Source: Larkinella sp. C7
GTDB lineage: Bacteria > Bacteroidota > Bacteroidia > Cytophagales > Spirosomataceae
DNA: 64,000 bases
Reading direction: 5' to 3'
Assembly: GCF_006149005.1 (NCBI RefSeq)
Contig: NZ_VBSL01000001.1
Coordinates: 1,187,443 to 1,251,442 of the forward strand
How positions within the stretch are numbered: position 1 is the first letter of the stretch; each line of letters begins with the position of its first letter. Positions 45,221 to 54,487 of the stretch are shown piece by piece. Under the pieces are notes generated by a model, which worked only from the letters and a program-made list of their open reading frames with translations, was not told the origin of the DNA and ran no database searches. Both the position numbers and the translations under genes were made by a program.

Positions 45221-46888
45221 ATGAAACATATCCTTTTATTAGCGTCAAAACGGCCTCTGACCCTCCTGGGAACGCTGCTGCTGGTTTGCTGGGCCAGTGC
45301 CTGCAAAGACAATGTACTCGACGAAACGCCCCGGGCCTTTCTGAATCCCGACGTGGTGCTGGTGGATAAAGCCGGTTTTGAAACCGCCATCATCGCCATT
45401 CACGCGGCTGCCCGGGACGAATTATTCGGAACCGACACCGAGAACCTGCACGCCATGAACATCGGCACGGACGCCTACATGCCGGGGGCCGTATCGACGC
45501 TGTTGCGCGACTACAACGTTTCGCTGACGCCGACGCTGGCTTCCGTCGATCTGTGGTGGGAATGGGCGTATCTCAAAATGCTGCCGCGTGCCAACATCGT
45601 GGTCGATTATGCCGATAAACCGACCGCCAAATGGGCGAATGAAGCTGAAAAGAACGCTATTCTGGCCGAAGCACGGTTTTTCCGGGGCTATACCTACTCG
45701 ATTCTGGCCAATCTGTACGGTGGCGTCCCGCTGGTGTCGCATGTCGAAACGGCACCCAAAACGGATTATACGCGGGCCAGTCGGCAGGAGGTGCTGGAGT
45801 TTGCCCGGCAGGATCTCGAATTTGCCTCGCAGTGGCTCCCCAAAAAACCGGCGGCTCCCGGCCGGATCGTGAAAGCCGCTGCCGACCATTTTCTGAGCGA
45901 AGTCTACCTGGCGCTGGGCAACAACGACAAAGCCATTGAAGCCGCTTCCGCCGTGATCAACGACGGTTCGTATAAACTGATGACGCAGCGGTTTGGCAGC
46001 AAACTGGACAAACCCGGCGATGTTTTTTCGGATTTATTTCGGGATAAAAACCAGAATCTGGCGGCCAATACCGAGACCATCTGGGCCATTCAGTTCGAAT
46101 ACCAGACACCTGGTGGCGTTGCCTACACCAATGCGACCAACGCCACGGCTTTTGGCGGAAACAGCAGCATGCGGGCCTGGGGTGCCGGGTATCACAACAT
46201 CAAAGATCCGGAAGGCAAGTCGGGCATGGTCGTTTGCGACAGCCTGGGCCGCCCGGTGGGTTGGGTAATGGGAACGCCCTACGCCAGTTACGAGGTCTGG
46301 AAAGAAGATTGGAACGACATGCGGAATTCGGCGTACAACATGCGTCGGACGTTCTATTACAACAATGCCACCTCCCGTTTTTTCGGACAGAAAGTTGATC
46401 CTGTGGCCGCCAAAATCGACACGCTGAACTCCGGCTGGTATTATCCGTATACCCGGAAACTCGAAGGTGATCCGCTGGCCGGCAATACCGCCGGGCGGAC
46501 GTTCGTGGAGTTTTATAAAATCCGGCTGGCTGAAACCTACCTGCTCAGGGCCGAAGCCTACGTTCGGAAAGGCGACAAGCAAAAAGCCGCCGACGACCTC
46601 AACGTGCTGCGCAGCCGGGCCAAAGCCAAACCGGTTACGGCCGACCGCGCCACACTCGACTACATTCTGGATGAGCGCGTGCGGGAACTGATCATGGAAG
46701 AACCCCGCCGTCGAACGCTCATCCGGTTCGGTTTTCTGGCCAATGCGCCCCTGCTGGTTGAACGGGTAAAGAAATACAATACCAAAACCGGCAGCAACAT
46801 CGTCGAAAAACACGAATTATTCCCGATTCCGCAGAAATTCATCGATGCCAATCTGGATGCTAAAATCGAGCAGAATCCGGGATATTAA
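45221..46888 (+). CDS. SusD/RagB-family nutrient-binding lipoprotein
   Basis: A 555-residue protein with a lipoprotein signal (LLLVCWASAC, lipidated Cys at 28) 31 bp after SusC. The SusD TPR core shows in AILAEARFFRGYTYSILANLYGGVPLV, and the C-terminal region has RLAETYLLRAEAYVRKGDKQKAADDLNVLRSRA in outline and ILDERVRELIMEEPRR. It sits on the outer leaflet as a lid over SusC and binds the glycan. The sequence does not show which glycan. Confidence 0.95.
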   Translation: MKHILLLASKRPLTLLGTLLLVCWASACKDNVLDETPRAFLNPDVVLVDKAGFETAIIAIHAAARDELFGTDTENLHAMNIGTDAYMPGAVSTLLRDYNVSLTPTLASVDLWWEWAYLKMLPRANIVVDYADKPTAKWANEAEKNAILAEARFFRGYTYSILANLYGGVPLVSHVETAPKTDYTRASRQEVLEFARQDLEFASQWLPKKPAAPGRIVKAAADHFLSEVYLALGNNDKAIEAASAVINDGSYKLMTQRFGSKLDKPGDVFSDLFRDKNQNLAANTETIWAIQFEYQTPGGVAYTNATNATAFGGNSSMRAWGAGYHNIKDPEGKSGMVVCDSLGRPVGWVMGTPYASYEVWKEDWNDMRNSAYNMRRTFYYNNATSRFFGQKVDPVAAKIDTLNSGWYYPYTRKLEGDPLAGNTAGRTFVEFYKIRLAETYLLRAEAYVRKGDKQKAADDLNVLRSRAKAKPVTADRATLDYILDERVRELIMEEPRRRTLIRFGFLANAPLLVERVKKYNTKTGSNIVEKHELFPIPQKFIDANLDAKIEQNPGY

Positions 46889-46934
46889 TTGAAAAACCGG
46901 AAGTAGATAACTGCCCGGAGAACCTTGATAAGTA

Positions 46935-47085
46935 GGTATGAGCTATCGGGAATCCTGCCCCATCAGGGGTACAACAGCGCAGCGTTGGTAGTAATAGGTC
47001 AGTCGCGTACCTCACTTATGGATTGAGACTAATCACGTTCCTGCTACCGACGCTGTGCTGTTGAGTCCCTATGGGATGAATGGCT
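46935..47085. repeat. REP-like intergenic repeat, copy B
   Basis: TACAACAGCGCAGCGTTGGTAG (about 46970-46991) pairs imperfectly with CTACCGACGCTGTGCTGTTG (about 47045-47064), and short CCCC atca GGGG and TCCC tat GGGA palindromes flank it. The middle AGTCGCGTACCTCAC matches copy A at 9786. It fills most of the 281-bp gap between SusD and GH97. Confidence 0.6.
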
Positions 47086-47169
47086 CGCCTTTTTAATCCT
47101 TCGTATTTAACAATTATCTCTGACGCGCTGTGAGATTTGCGTTTGTACCTTTTTAACTTTTCAACCTGA

Positions 47170-49032
47170 ATGACCCGCATTCTTTGTATCCTTTCCTGCC
47201 TCATTTTACTTCAGAAAGGGCGGGCGCAAACGCCGGATTCCCTCCGGATCAGTTCGCCCGACGGCCTGCTTACCTGGTCGATGACCCTGCGTGACCTGCC
47301 GGAATCGCCCCAAAGCCCGGTGTACGAAACAACGTACCGAAACCAGTCCCTGATTCTGCCTTCGCGGCTGGGGCTGGGCGGCAATCCCGCCACTTCCCGG
47401 CCGTTGAACTGGGATAAGAACCTGCGGATCGTATCGGCGACGAAACGGAGTCAGCAATCGAACTGGAAACCGGTCTGGGGCGAACGCGCGGAGATTCCCG
47501 ATCGCTACAACGAGCTGGTAGTCAGCCTGCGCAACGGGCCGGGGTCGGGGGGCATGATGCAACTTGTGGTCCGGGCCTACGACGAAGGCGTGGCTTTCCG
47601 GTATTTTTTCCCGGAAGACCTGCGCATGCAAATTCTGGACGTTGGCCAGGAAATGACCTCTTTCAACCTGCCGCCGAAAACGAAAGCCCTTTACACTGAT
47701 CACGCGCAGGGGAGCTACGAAGAACGGACCGTGGAGAACTGGACAAAAGCCGCCCAGATGCCGCTTACCCTGAAACTCGACAATGGAACCTGGGCCTGCA
47801 TCACACAGGCCGAGCAGAGCAGCTACCCGCTGGTGCGGCTCAAAACCGCCGGTCTGAACCAACTCGTTAGTCAACTGGCGGGCGAAATCACCGAAGCCTC
47901 GCCCTTTGCCAGTTCGTGGCGGGTGGTGATGGCAGCCGACCGGCCCGGCGACTTGCTGGAACACAACTATCTGATTCAGAACCTCAATCCGCCGAATGAA
48001 ATCAAGGATGTGAGCTGGATCAAACCGGGAAAAGTGATGCGGGAAGTAACGCTGTCGACCACCGGAGCCAAAAACCTGGTCGATTTTGCGGTGGAACAAA
48101 ACATCGACTACCTCCATTTCGACGCGGGCTGGTACGGTCATGAATACGAAATCGCGTCGGATGCCACCACCGTGAAGGTCGATCCGCGCCGGAATCCGAA
48201 AGGCGATCTGGATTTACCCGAAGCCATTCGGTACGCCAAATCGAAGGGAAAGAAGGTCATTTTGTATGTCAACCACCGCGCCCTCGAACGGCAACTGGAT
48301 ACACTGCTGCCACTCTACCAGCGCTGGGGCGTTGCCGGCATCAAATACGGTTTTGTGCATACGGGTTCGCACCACTGGACGGTCTGGCTGCACGATGCCA
48401 TCCGCAAAGCCGCCAGACACCAACTGGTGCTGGACATCCACGATGAATACAGCCCGACCGGTTTCAGCCGGACGTATCCGAACCTGCTGACGCAGGAAGG
48501 CGTGCGGGGCAACGAAGAGTGGCCCAATGCGACCCACAACACGGTTTTGCCCTTCACGCGGTACGTTGCCGGAGCCGCCGATTATACGTTCTGCTTCAAC
48601 CAGCCACGGTTGACCAACACCAAAGGCCATCAACTGGCGTTGCCGGTGATCTATTTCAGTCCGCTTCAGTATTTGTACTGGTATGGCAAACCGGCCGATT
48701 TCCCGGATCGGCAGGAAATTGAATTCTGGAAAGACCTCCCGACGGTTTGGGATGAAACGAAAGTGCTGGATGGAACGCCCGGCCAGTATGTGTCGGTAGC
48801 CCGGCGGAAAGGAAATGACTGGTTTGTCGGCACCATTACCAGCACCGAAGCCCGGAAAATCGACCTGTCGCTGGCCTTTCTGGAACCGGGTAAAAAGTAT
48901 TCACTCTGGGTGTATGAGGACGACGGAACCGGAAAGATCCGGAAGCAAAACCGGACCGTCACGTCGAAAGATCGGCTGACTGCCAATCTGTTACCTTCCG
49001 GTGGGCAGGCTGTGGTCTTGAAAAGAAACTAA
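47170..49032 (+). CDS. GH97-family glycoside hydrolase, atypical active site
   Basis: A 620-residue exported protein (MTRILCILSCLILLQKGRAQ). Residues about 25-275 are the GH97 N-terminal beta-sandwich (RISSPDGLLTWSM); about 276-560 the TIM barrel (IDYLHFDAGWYG at 312-323, SRTYPNLLTQEGVRGNEEW); then a C-terminal all-beta domain. GH97 enzymes are alpha-glucosidases or alpha-galactosidases. Two landmarks differ from SusB-like members: the KPGKVAWDWW-type motif is here WIKPGKVMREV, and the strand that carries the Asp nucleophile in retaining members reads GIKYGFV (390-396), without Asp. It may follow another mechanism or substrate. It lies downstream of SusC/D, so it belongs to that locus. Confidence 0.85.
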   Translation: MTRILCILSCLILLQKGRAQTPDSLRISSPDGLLTWSMTLRDLPESPQSPVYETTYRNQSLILPSRLGLGGNPATSRPLNWDKNLRIVSATKRSQQSNWKPVWGERAEIPDRYNELVVSLRNGPGSGGMMQLVVRAYDEGVAFRYFFPEDLRMQILDVGQEMTSFNLPPKTKALYTDHAQGSYEERTVENWTKAAQMPLTLKLDNGTWACITQAEQSSYPLVRLKTAGLNQLVSQLAGEITEASPFASSWRVVMAADRPGDLLEHNYLIQNLNPPNEIKDVSWIKPGKVMREVTLSTTGAKNLVDFAVEQNIDYLHFDAGWYGHEYEIASDATTVKVDPRRNPKGDLDLPEAIRYAKSKGKKVILYVNHRALERQLDTLLPLYQRWGVAGIKYGFVHTGSHHWTVWLHDAIRKAARHQLVLDIHDEYSPTGFSRTYPNLLTQEGVRGNEEWPNATHNTVLPFTRYVAGAADYTFCFNQPRLTNTKGHQLALPVIYFSPLQYLYWYGKPADFPDRQEIEFWKDLPTVWDETKVLDGTPGQYVSVARRKGNDWFVGTITSTEARKIDLSLAFLEPGKKYSLWVYEDDGTGKIRKQNRTVTSKDRLTANLLPSGGQAVVLKRN

Positions 49033-49137
49033 CGAACTGATCTTCGAAAAACGAGAAAACCAGACAGGACGGTTTTATTCAGCGTGCCGTGCATCAAAAT
49101 AAATAAAAGACATGATGCGGTTCTGACTTATTCTTGT

Positions 49138-49145
49138 TACCTTTG
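49138..49145 (+). promoter_or_regulatory. Promoter -7 element of the cold-shock gene
   Basis: TACCTTTG matches the Bacteroidota -7 consensus TAnnTTTG. It lies 28 bp before the start codon; the following leader is very A/T-rich (AAAATACAATACAATATAATG), a common feature of cold-shock mRNAs. Confidence 0.6.
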
Positions 49146-49173
49146 GTGAAATTTTAAAATACAATACAATATA

Positions 49174-49365
49174 ATGCAAACAGGAACTGTTAAATTTTTT
49201 AATGAACTCAAAGGTTTTGGGTTTATTACCCCTTCGGATTCAGACAAAGACATCTTTGTTCACGTATCAGGTTTAATTGACGAAGTTCGCGAGAACGACA
49301 AAGTTCAATTTGAAGTTGAGCAAGGTAAAAAAGGTTTGAATGCCGTTAACGTAGAGGTTATTTAA
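49174..49365 (+). CDS. CspA-family cold-shock protein
   Basis: A 63-residue single cold-shock domain. RNP1 is KGFGFI (13-18) and RNP2 DIFVHV (26-31); GTVKFFNELKGFGFITP and VQFEVEQGKKGLNAVNV are standard. It binds single-stranded RNA and DNA and acts as an RNA chaperone. The coding sequence is noticeably more A/T-rich than its neighbours, as usual for highly expressed csp genes. It is a single-gene unit with its own promoter and terminator. Confidence 0.95.
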   Translation: MQTGTVKFFNELKGFGFITPSDSDKDIFVHVSGLIDEVRENDKVQFEVEQGKKGLNAVNVEVI

Positions 49366-49395
49366 TCGAAAGATATAATAATTTGAAACGCTTGA

Positions 49396-49424
49396 AAAAC
49401 ATGCTTCCCGGCATGTTTTTTTTT
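49396..49424 (+). terminator. Intrinsic terminator of the cold-shock gene
   Basis: AAAACATGC (49396-49404) pairs perfectly with GCATGTTTT (49411-49419) around a 6-nt loop and runs into a T-tract to 49424. It begins 31 bp after the stop. Confidence 0.9.
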
Positions 49425-49449
49425 GTTTTATGCCTTCCCCAATTTATTT

Positions 49450-49537
49450 CGAAATTCGGTGTTCGTTATTCATTATTCGATAGTAAGGTGAAAAATGAAA
49501 TCACTATCGAATATTGAATAACGAACACCGAATTTCG
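49450..49537. repeat. Long inverted repeat (34-bp arms)
   Basis: Arms 49450-49483 and 49504-49537 (starting CGAAATTCGGTGTTCGTTAT) are complementary over 34 bp with a single mismatch, around a 20-nt A-rich loop. Partial copies of the CGAATAACGAA unit continue to about 49560. It lies between the csp terminator and the PHP gene. No ORF is present; a MITE-like or REP-type element is the best guess. Confidence 0.75.
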
Positions 49538-49620
49538 AAGTTAGTACCGAATAACGAAGTGGAAGAGGTTAGAAAACGCCCTCAAATCCCTTTCCCGGTT
49601 GCATCCTCATTTATGCTCCC

Positions 49621-51543
49621 ATGCGACCGGTTTTCCTCTTTCTTTTCCTTCTGTTGTTTATTCCGCTTGCCCAGGCCCAGCACTGGTATAAAGGCAACCT
49701 CCACACGCACTCGCTCTGGAGCGACGGCGACGATTATCCCGAAATGATCATGGACTGGTACAAGGCCAACGGCTACCATTTCATCGGTTTGTCGGATCAC
49801 AACACGTTTCAGGAAGGCGAAAAATGGATCAAAGTGCCGCGCGCTCCCGACCGTCGGCGCACCTTCGAACGGTATTTGCGCACCTTCGGCCCCGATTGGG
49901 TGAAATACCAGACCGGCCCCAATGATTCCCTGAAAGTGCGGCTGAAGAACCTGAGCGAATACCGAAACTACTTCGAAGAGCCGGAGAAGTTTCTGATTTT
50001 CAAGAGCGAAGAAGTCTCGACGGGTTACCAGGGCAAGCCCATTCACATCAACATGACCAACCTGCAAAACCTGCTGAAACCGCTGCCGGGCAACAGCGTG
50101 GCCGAGGTCATGCAGAACAACATCGATGCGGTGGTGGCGCAACGGCGGCAAACCGGCCAACCGATGTTTCCCCACATCAATCATCCCAATTTTCATTACG
50201 CCATTACGGCCAACGACCTGATGCAACTCCGGCACGAGCGGTTTTTCGAGGTTTTCAACGGCCACCCGCAGGTGCATAACTACGGCGACAGCACCCGCGA
50301 AGGCACCGAGGCCATGTGGGACAAAATCAACCTGACGTTTTTGCGGCAGGGTCGACCGCTGATGCTCGGCCTGGCCACCGACGACAGTCATCATTATAAT
50401 TTCTTCGGACCCACCTACAGCAATTCGGGGCGGGGTTGGGTGATGGTGAACGCGCCCGAGCTAAAACCCAACACGATTGTAGAAGCCCTGGAAGCGGGCC
50501 GGTTTTACGCGACCACGGGCGTCACCTTCGAAAGTCTGACGCAAACCGCTAAAACCGTGACGTTTAAAATTAAAACAGAACCGGATGTCAAGTACCGGAT
50601 TCAGTTTATCGGGATTCGGAAAGGGCAGGAAAAGGCGGAAATACTGCGAGAGCTGACGGGCACGGAAGCGAGTTATACGCTGACCGACGAGTTGCTGGTG
50701 CGGGCCAAAGTCATTTCAACCAAACCCAAATTCAATCCGTTTGAACCGGGTGATGTCGAAACCGCCTGGACGCAACCGATGGCTCCGTTGCAGACTCCGC
50801 AGCCACTCGCCAGCGTGGTGCCACTGCCCAACGCCCACGCGCACAATGATTACGAACAATCGCGCCCCCTTTGGGATGCGCTGGATCACGGTTTTACGAG
50901 TGTGGAAGCCGATGTGTATGCGCACAAGGACACCCTGTACGTTGCCCACAACCGCCCGCCATTCTGGAACACGGATAAGTCACTCGAAAATCTGTACCTG
51001 CGCCCGCTGGCCGAGCGAATTCGCCAGAACGGCGGGAAAGTGTATGCCAATTACAGCGGTCCCGTTTACCTGATGATCGATTTCAAAACCGGGGCCGACA
51101 GCACCTACCGGGCTTTGGAGAAAGTGTTGCAACGCTATCGGTCGATTCTGACCACCTGCAAGGGAAACCGCTGCCAGCCGGGTGCCGTTACGGTTTTTAT
51201 TTCCGGAAATCGCCCCATCGAAACCCTCAAAAAAGCGAAAGAACGCCTGGTGGGCATCGACGGACGGCCCGCCGATCTGGGCAAGGGATTCAGCCGCGAC
51301 CTGATGCCGGTGGTGAGTGATGCCTATGGCAACCAGCTTCAATGGCGCGGACAGGGCCCGATGCCGGACGACCAGTTTCAAAAACTCCGGCAACTGGTTC
51401 AGCGCGTTCACGCCGAGGGCAAGAAACTGCGGCTCTGGGCCTGTCCCGAAGATCCGGCGGTGTGGGCCAAACTCCGCGAAGCCGGTGCCGATTTCCTGAG
51501 CACCGATCAACTGGAACTGGCAAGGGATTTTTTGTTAAAATAG
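49621..51543 (+). CDS. Exported PHP-domain / PLC-like phosphodiesterase fusion protein
   Basis: A 640-residue protein with a signal peptide (FLFLFLLLFIPLAQAQ). Residues about 21-270 are a PHP domain: H28/H30 (LHTHSLWSDGD), D59/H60 (GLSDHN), HINHPNF near 180 and ATDDSHH near 255, all metal ligands. Residues about 270-395 form a beta-sandwich linker. Residues about 400-640 resemble the GDPD/PI-PLC-like fold of yeast Aim6 (NAHAHNDY at 404-411, VEADVYAHKDTLYVAH with E429, D431, H443). Both halves are phosphoesterase folds that act on small phosphodiesters or phosphosugars. The start at 49621 begins the signal peptide directly. Function is inferred from folds only. Confidence 0.82.
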   Translation: MRPVFLFLFLLLFIPLAQAQHWYKGNLHTHSLWSDGDDYPEMIMDWYKANGYHFIGLSDHNTFQEGEKWIKVPRAPDRRRTFERYLRTFGPDWVKYQTGPNDSLKVRLKNLSEYRNYFEEPEKFLIFKSEEVSTGYQGKPIHINMTNLQNLLKPLPGNSVAEVMQNNIDAVVAQRRQTGQPMFPHINHPNFHYAITANDLMQLRHERFFEVFNGHPQVHNYGDSTREGTEAMWDKINLTFLRQGRPLMLGLATDDSHHYNFFGPTYSNSGRGWVMVNAPELKPNTIVEALEAGRFYATTGVTFESLTQTAKTVTFKIKTEPDVKYRIQFIGIRKGQEKAEILRELTGTEASYTLTDELLVRAKVISTKPKFNPFEPGDVETAWTQPMAPLQTPQPLASVVPLPNAHAHNDYEQSRPLWDALDHGFTSVEADVYAHKDTLYVAHNRPPFWNTDKSLENLYLRPLAERIRQNGGKVYANYSGPVYLMIDFKTGADSTYRALEKVLQRYRSILTTCKGNRCQPGAVTVFISGNRPIETLKKAKERLVGIDGRPADLGKGFSRDLMPVVSDAYGNQLQWRGQGPMPDDQFQKLRQLVQRVHAEGKKLRLWACPEDPAVWAKLREAGADFLSTDQLELARDFLLK

Positions 51544-51601
51544 ACTTGAGAGTGAAGACAAGAGAATTGAGATAGCCCTTTATCCATTCGACTCCTGAAC
51601 C

Positions 51602-53011
51602 ATGAGAAACCGGTTTCTAGCGACCCTTGCCTTGACTGGCCTATCCGGCTGGCTTTCAGCGCAACCCATCCGTTTACACCCCGACAATCCGCATTATTTC
51701 AGCTATCAGGGCAAACCCACGGTGTTGATCACGTCGGGCGAACATTACGGAGCGGTTCTGAATCTGGATTTTGATTTCATCACGTATCTCAACACGCTTC
51801 AAAAAGACGGTTTGAACCTGACCCGCACCTTCACCGGTGCCTACCGCGAAGCCCCCGGCGATTTCGGGATCGAACACAACACGATGGCACCGGAAACGGG
51901 GCGGTTTGTTTGCCCGTGGCCTCGCAGCGAACAGGCTGGCTATGCACTGGGCGGCAACAAGTTTGATCTTTCGCGTTGGGATGAGGCTTATTTCAACCGG
52001 TTGAAGGAGTTTGTGGGAGCCGCTGAAAAACGCGGCATTATCGTCGAACTGGCGCTCTTCTGTCCGTTTTACGAAGAAAAAATGTGGGTCATCAGCCCGA
52101 TGAATGCCGCCAACAACGTCAATTCGGTTGGAACGGTCGGGCGGAACGAGGTCTACACGCTCGACAAAAACGGCGGGTTGCTGGCCATTCAGGAAGCCAT
52201 GGTGCGGAAAATCGTGACGGAGTTGAACGGTTTCAGCAATGTGCTGTTTGAAATCTGCAACGAACCGTATTTTGGCGGGGTGCAACTAAACTGGCAGCAC
52301 CACATCGCCGACCTCATTGTGCAAACCGAGACGAATTTACCAAACAAACACCTCATTACGCAGAACATCGCCAACGGTTCGGCCAAAATCGAAAAGCCGC
52401 ATCCCGCCGTGTCGGTTTTTAACTTTCACTACGCAACGCCACCCAAAGCTGTCCCGCTCAATTACGGGCTGAACAAAGTCCTGGGCGACAACGAAACCGG
52501 TTTTAAAGGCACTGCCGACTCCACCTACCGCAAGGAAGGCTGGGAGTTTTTGCTGGCCGGGGGCGGTCTCTACAACAACCTCGACTATTCGTTCACGTCT
52601 GTTCAACCCGACGGCACCTACACACCGGGGCCAAAATCGCCCGGCGGGGGCAGTCCGGCGTTTCGGAAGCAACTGGGCGTTCTGAAAGACTTTATGCAAG
52701 GGCTGGATTTCGTTCGGATGAAACCGGATACGGCTTTGCCGGGCGGTTCGTTGCCGTCGCGGGTTCGGATTCACGCCCTCAGCGAAACCAGGAAACAGTA
52801 CGCTCTGTACGTCTACAACGGCAATCACCCGAAACAGCCCGAGCCGATGGACCTGACGCTGAATCTGCCCGCCGGTCGCTATACGGTCACATACGTTGAG
52901 CCGGAAACCGGCCGGAAGCAGAAGGAAAAACTTCGGCATTCCGGCGGTTTGGCAACGCTTAAAACCCCTGCTTTCGGGGCCGATCTGGCGTTAACCGTAC
53001 AAGCCCGTTAA
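51602..53011 (+). CDS. Exported GH5-like TIM-barrel glycoside hydrolase
   Basis: A 469-residue protein with a signal peptide (FLATLALTGLSGWLSAQ). The clan GH-A landmarks are visible: acid/base E221 in LFEICNEPYFGG and a candidate nucleophile E298 in LGDNETGF, with HPDNPHYFSYQGKPTVLITSG at the start as in cellulase-like putative glycosidases. A small all-beta domain ends the chain (about 385-469). It cleaves an unknown beta-glycoside. It is 58 bp after the PHP/phosphodiesterase gene, so the two are probably co-transcribed. Its stop overlaps the convergent T9SS gene by 4 bp. Confidence 0.78.
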   Translation: MRNRFLATLALTGLSGWLSAQPIRLHPDNPHYFSYQGKPTVLITSGEHYGAVLNLDFDFITYLNTLQKDGLNLTRTFTGAYREAPGDFGIEHNTMAPETGRFVCPWPRSEQAGYALGGNKFDLSRWDEAYFNRLKEFVGAAEKRGIIVELALFCPFYEEKMWVISPMNAANNVNSVGTVGRNEVYTLDKNGGLLAIQEAMVRKIVTELNGFSNVLFEICNEPYFGGVQLNWQHHIADLIVQTETNLPNKHLITQNIANGSAKIEKPHPAVSVFNFHYATPPKAVPLNYGLNKVLGDNETGFKGTADSTYRKEGWEFLLAGGGLYNNLDYSFTSVQPDGTYTPGPKSPGGGSPAFRKQLGVLKDFMQGLDFVRMKPDTALPGGSLPSRVRIHALSETRKQYALYVYNGNHPKQPEPMDLTLNLPAGRYTVTYVEPETGRKQKEKLRHSGGLATLKTPAFGADLALTVQAR

Positions 53012-54135
53012 TTCAGCAGAATCTTTTTGGCATATTTAAACTGATGGGTCCGCATCTGGACGATTTTCAGGGTCGGCGTGGCCCGACCCGAGGGCGTTAC
53101 GTGAAGAATATACCGGGTGGCACTGACCTTTTCAATCGTCCCCAGATTCGGAATTCCCTGCAAATCCACCACCGAAAACGCGGGGTCCGGTGCATTGGTT
53201 TTCACTTCAATCCGGCCCCGTTCCTGCGCCAGCACCTCGAAATAGAACCCGTCGGCATCGTATGTCAGTCCCAGAATTTTCGAAAACTCAAACCGTCCGT
53301 CGCGGTCGACCAGCCGCAAGCGGTAGTAATTTGTTCCCTTTTGGGGAGCGTCATCCGTAAAACCGTATACCTGCATCGATTCGGAGAACCCTTTTGAAAC
53401 CACCCGCCCAATGGCTTCAAAGGATTTGGCGTCGGTGCTGCGTTCCACGGCAAAATACGCACTGTTGGATTCGAAAGTGGTTTGCCAGCCCAGCAGCATC
53501 TGGTGTTCGACCTGCTTGCCGCTGAACGACGCCAGCCGCACAGGCATGGCCGCAGCATCGTCCCAATTGAAATTGGAAATGAAAATAAACTGTCGCTTCG
53601 GGTCGACCCAATCCGGCCCGGCGCAGTATTGAATGGTCACCTCGGTCACCGGACTGCTGAACGCAATCGTGTTGACCGCATTGTTGACGGTACTGTTGAT
53701 TCCCGTGATGGTATTGCCGCTGACGGTATTGGTTGCTGCCGACCCGATGGCCGGATTAACCGGTGTTCCACCGTTGCTGCCCGAAACCGTTACCACGTCC
53801 TGATACTGGCTGTCGCCATCGATCCGGTCAATATCGAGCAGGTTGAAATTCAGGTTACTGACGGGCTGCGAAAAGGTAATTTTGACGGAAATACAATTGC
53901 CATTCGTGGGAAAGTTGGCATTTAGCTCCAGCCCGTTGGCGCTCGGGCGCGGATAATCGAGATAAAAGGAACCCGTCAGACCGGTTACATCCACCGTGGC
54001 ATTGACCGGAATATTCCCGATGTTGGTATAGGTGTTCGTCAACTCCCCTTCCGGATAGGTATTCCAGTTGAGGTCCTGCGCCCAACCCACCGATACCGAT
54101 AGCCAAAAAATGGCCAATAGTACAAATTTTTTCAT
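53008..54135 (-). CDS. T9SS-type secreted protein, copy 1 of a flanking pair
   Basis: The ATG at 54133-54135 begins a signal peptide (MKKFVLLAIFWLSVSVGWAQ); 375 residues. The N-terminal half is a beta-sandwich with DVVTVSGSNGGTPVNP and VTEVTIQYCAGP; the second half starts LPVRLASFSGK-like (MPVRLASFSGKQVEHQMLL) and is the Fn3-like domain that usually precedes a T9SS type A sorting tail, ending in VPSGRATPTLKIVQM-like and AKKILLN. It is a close paralogue of 59044-60177: over 124 residues from MPVRLASF I count 8 differences. The N-terminal halves differ more. The ligand is unknown. Confidence 0.85.
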   Translation of the reverse strand: MKKFVLLAIFWLSVSVGWAQDLNWNTYPEGELTNTYTNIGNIPVNATVDVTGLTGSFYLDYPRPSANGLELNANFPTNGNCISVKITFSQPVSNLNFNLLDIDRIDGDSQYQDVVTVSGSNGGTPVNPAIGSAATNTVSGNTITGINSTVNNAVNTIAFSSPVTEVTIQYCAGPDWVDPKRQFIFISNFNWDDAAAMPVRLASFSGKQVEHQMLLGWQTTFESNSAYFAVERSTDAKSFEAIGRVVSKGFSESMQVYGFTDDAPQKGTNYYRLRLVDRDGRFEFSKILGLTYDADGFYFEVLAQERGRIEVKTNAPDPAFSVVDLQGIPNLGTIEKVSATRYILHVTPSGRATPTLKIVQMRTHQFKYAKKILLN

Positions 54136-54487
54136 GATCTTAATGTTTATTTGTGTGTACATGCGAATTAACAATAATTCCGGTTAAACACAAGTAAAAG
54201 TCAAATACCGTAGCAGAAAAAGACAAAAAAGGTGTCCGAGAAGATTCCCAAAGGATTCTTTCTGTAAACAACAAAGAGCGGTTTTACCCGAATCAGTAGC
54301 TCCAGCGAATCGTCACCACAGTTACCCCATGTAACTTTTTCCGGAAAATGAGGATACAGAATACCGCTTTCTGCTTTGTTTTTCGCGGGCATCCTCTTTA
54401 GATTGGGCCGTTGATCCATTTAACCCCTGCAGTTTCGCAGCCTAACCGGCTTTTTACGTCCGGCGACACCTCCCGGAAAACGACCCT
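54136..54487. other. Divergent intergenic region upstream of the methyltransferase gene
   Basis: These 352 bp separate the minus-strand T9SS gene from the RM-like operon. I see no gene, tRNA or attachment-site repeat. TAGATTGG near 54401-54408 is a weak match to TAnnTTTG 80 bp before the methyltransferase start. Confidence 0.5.
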
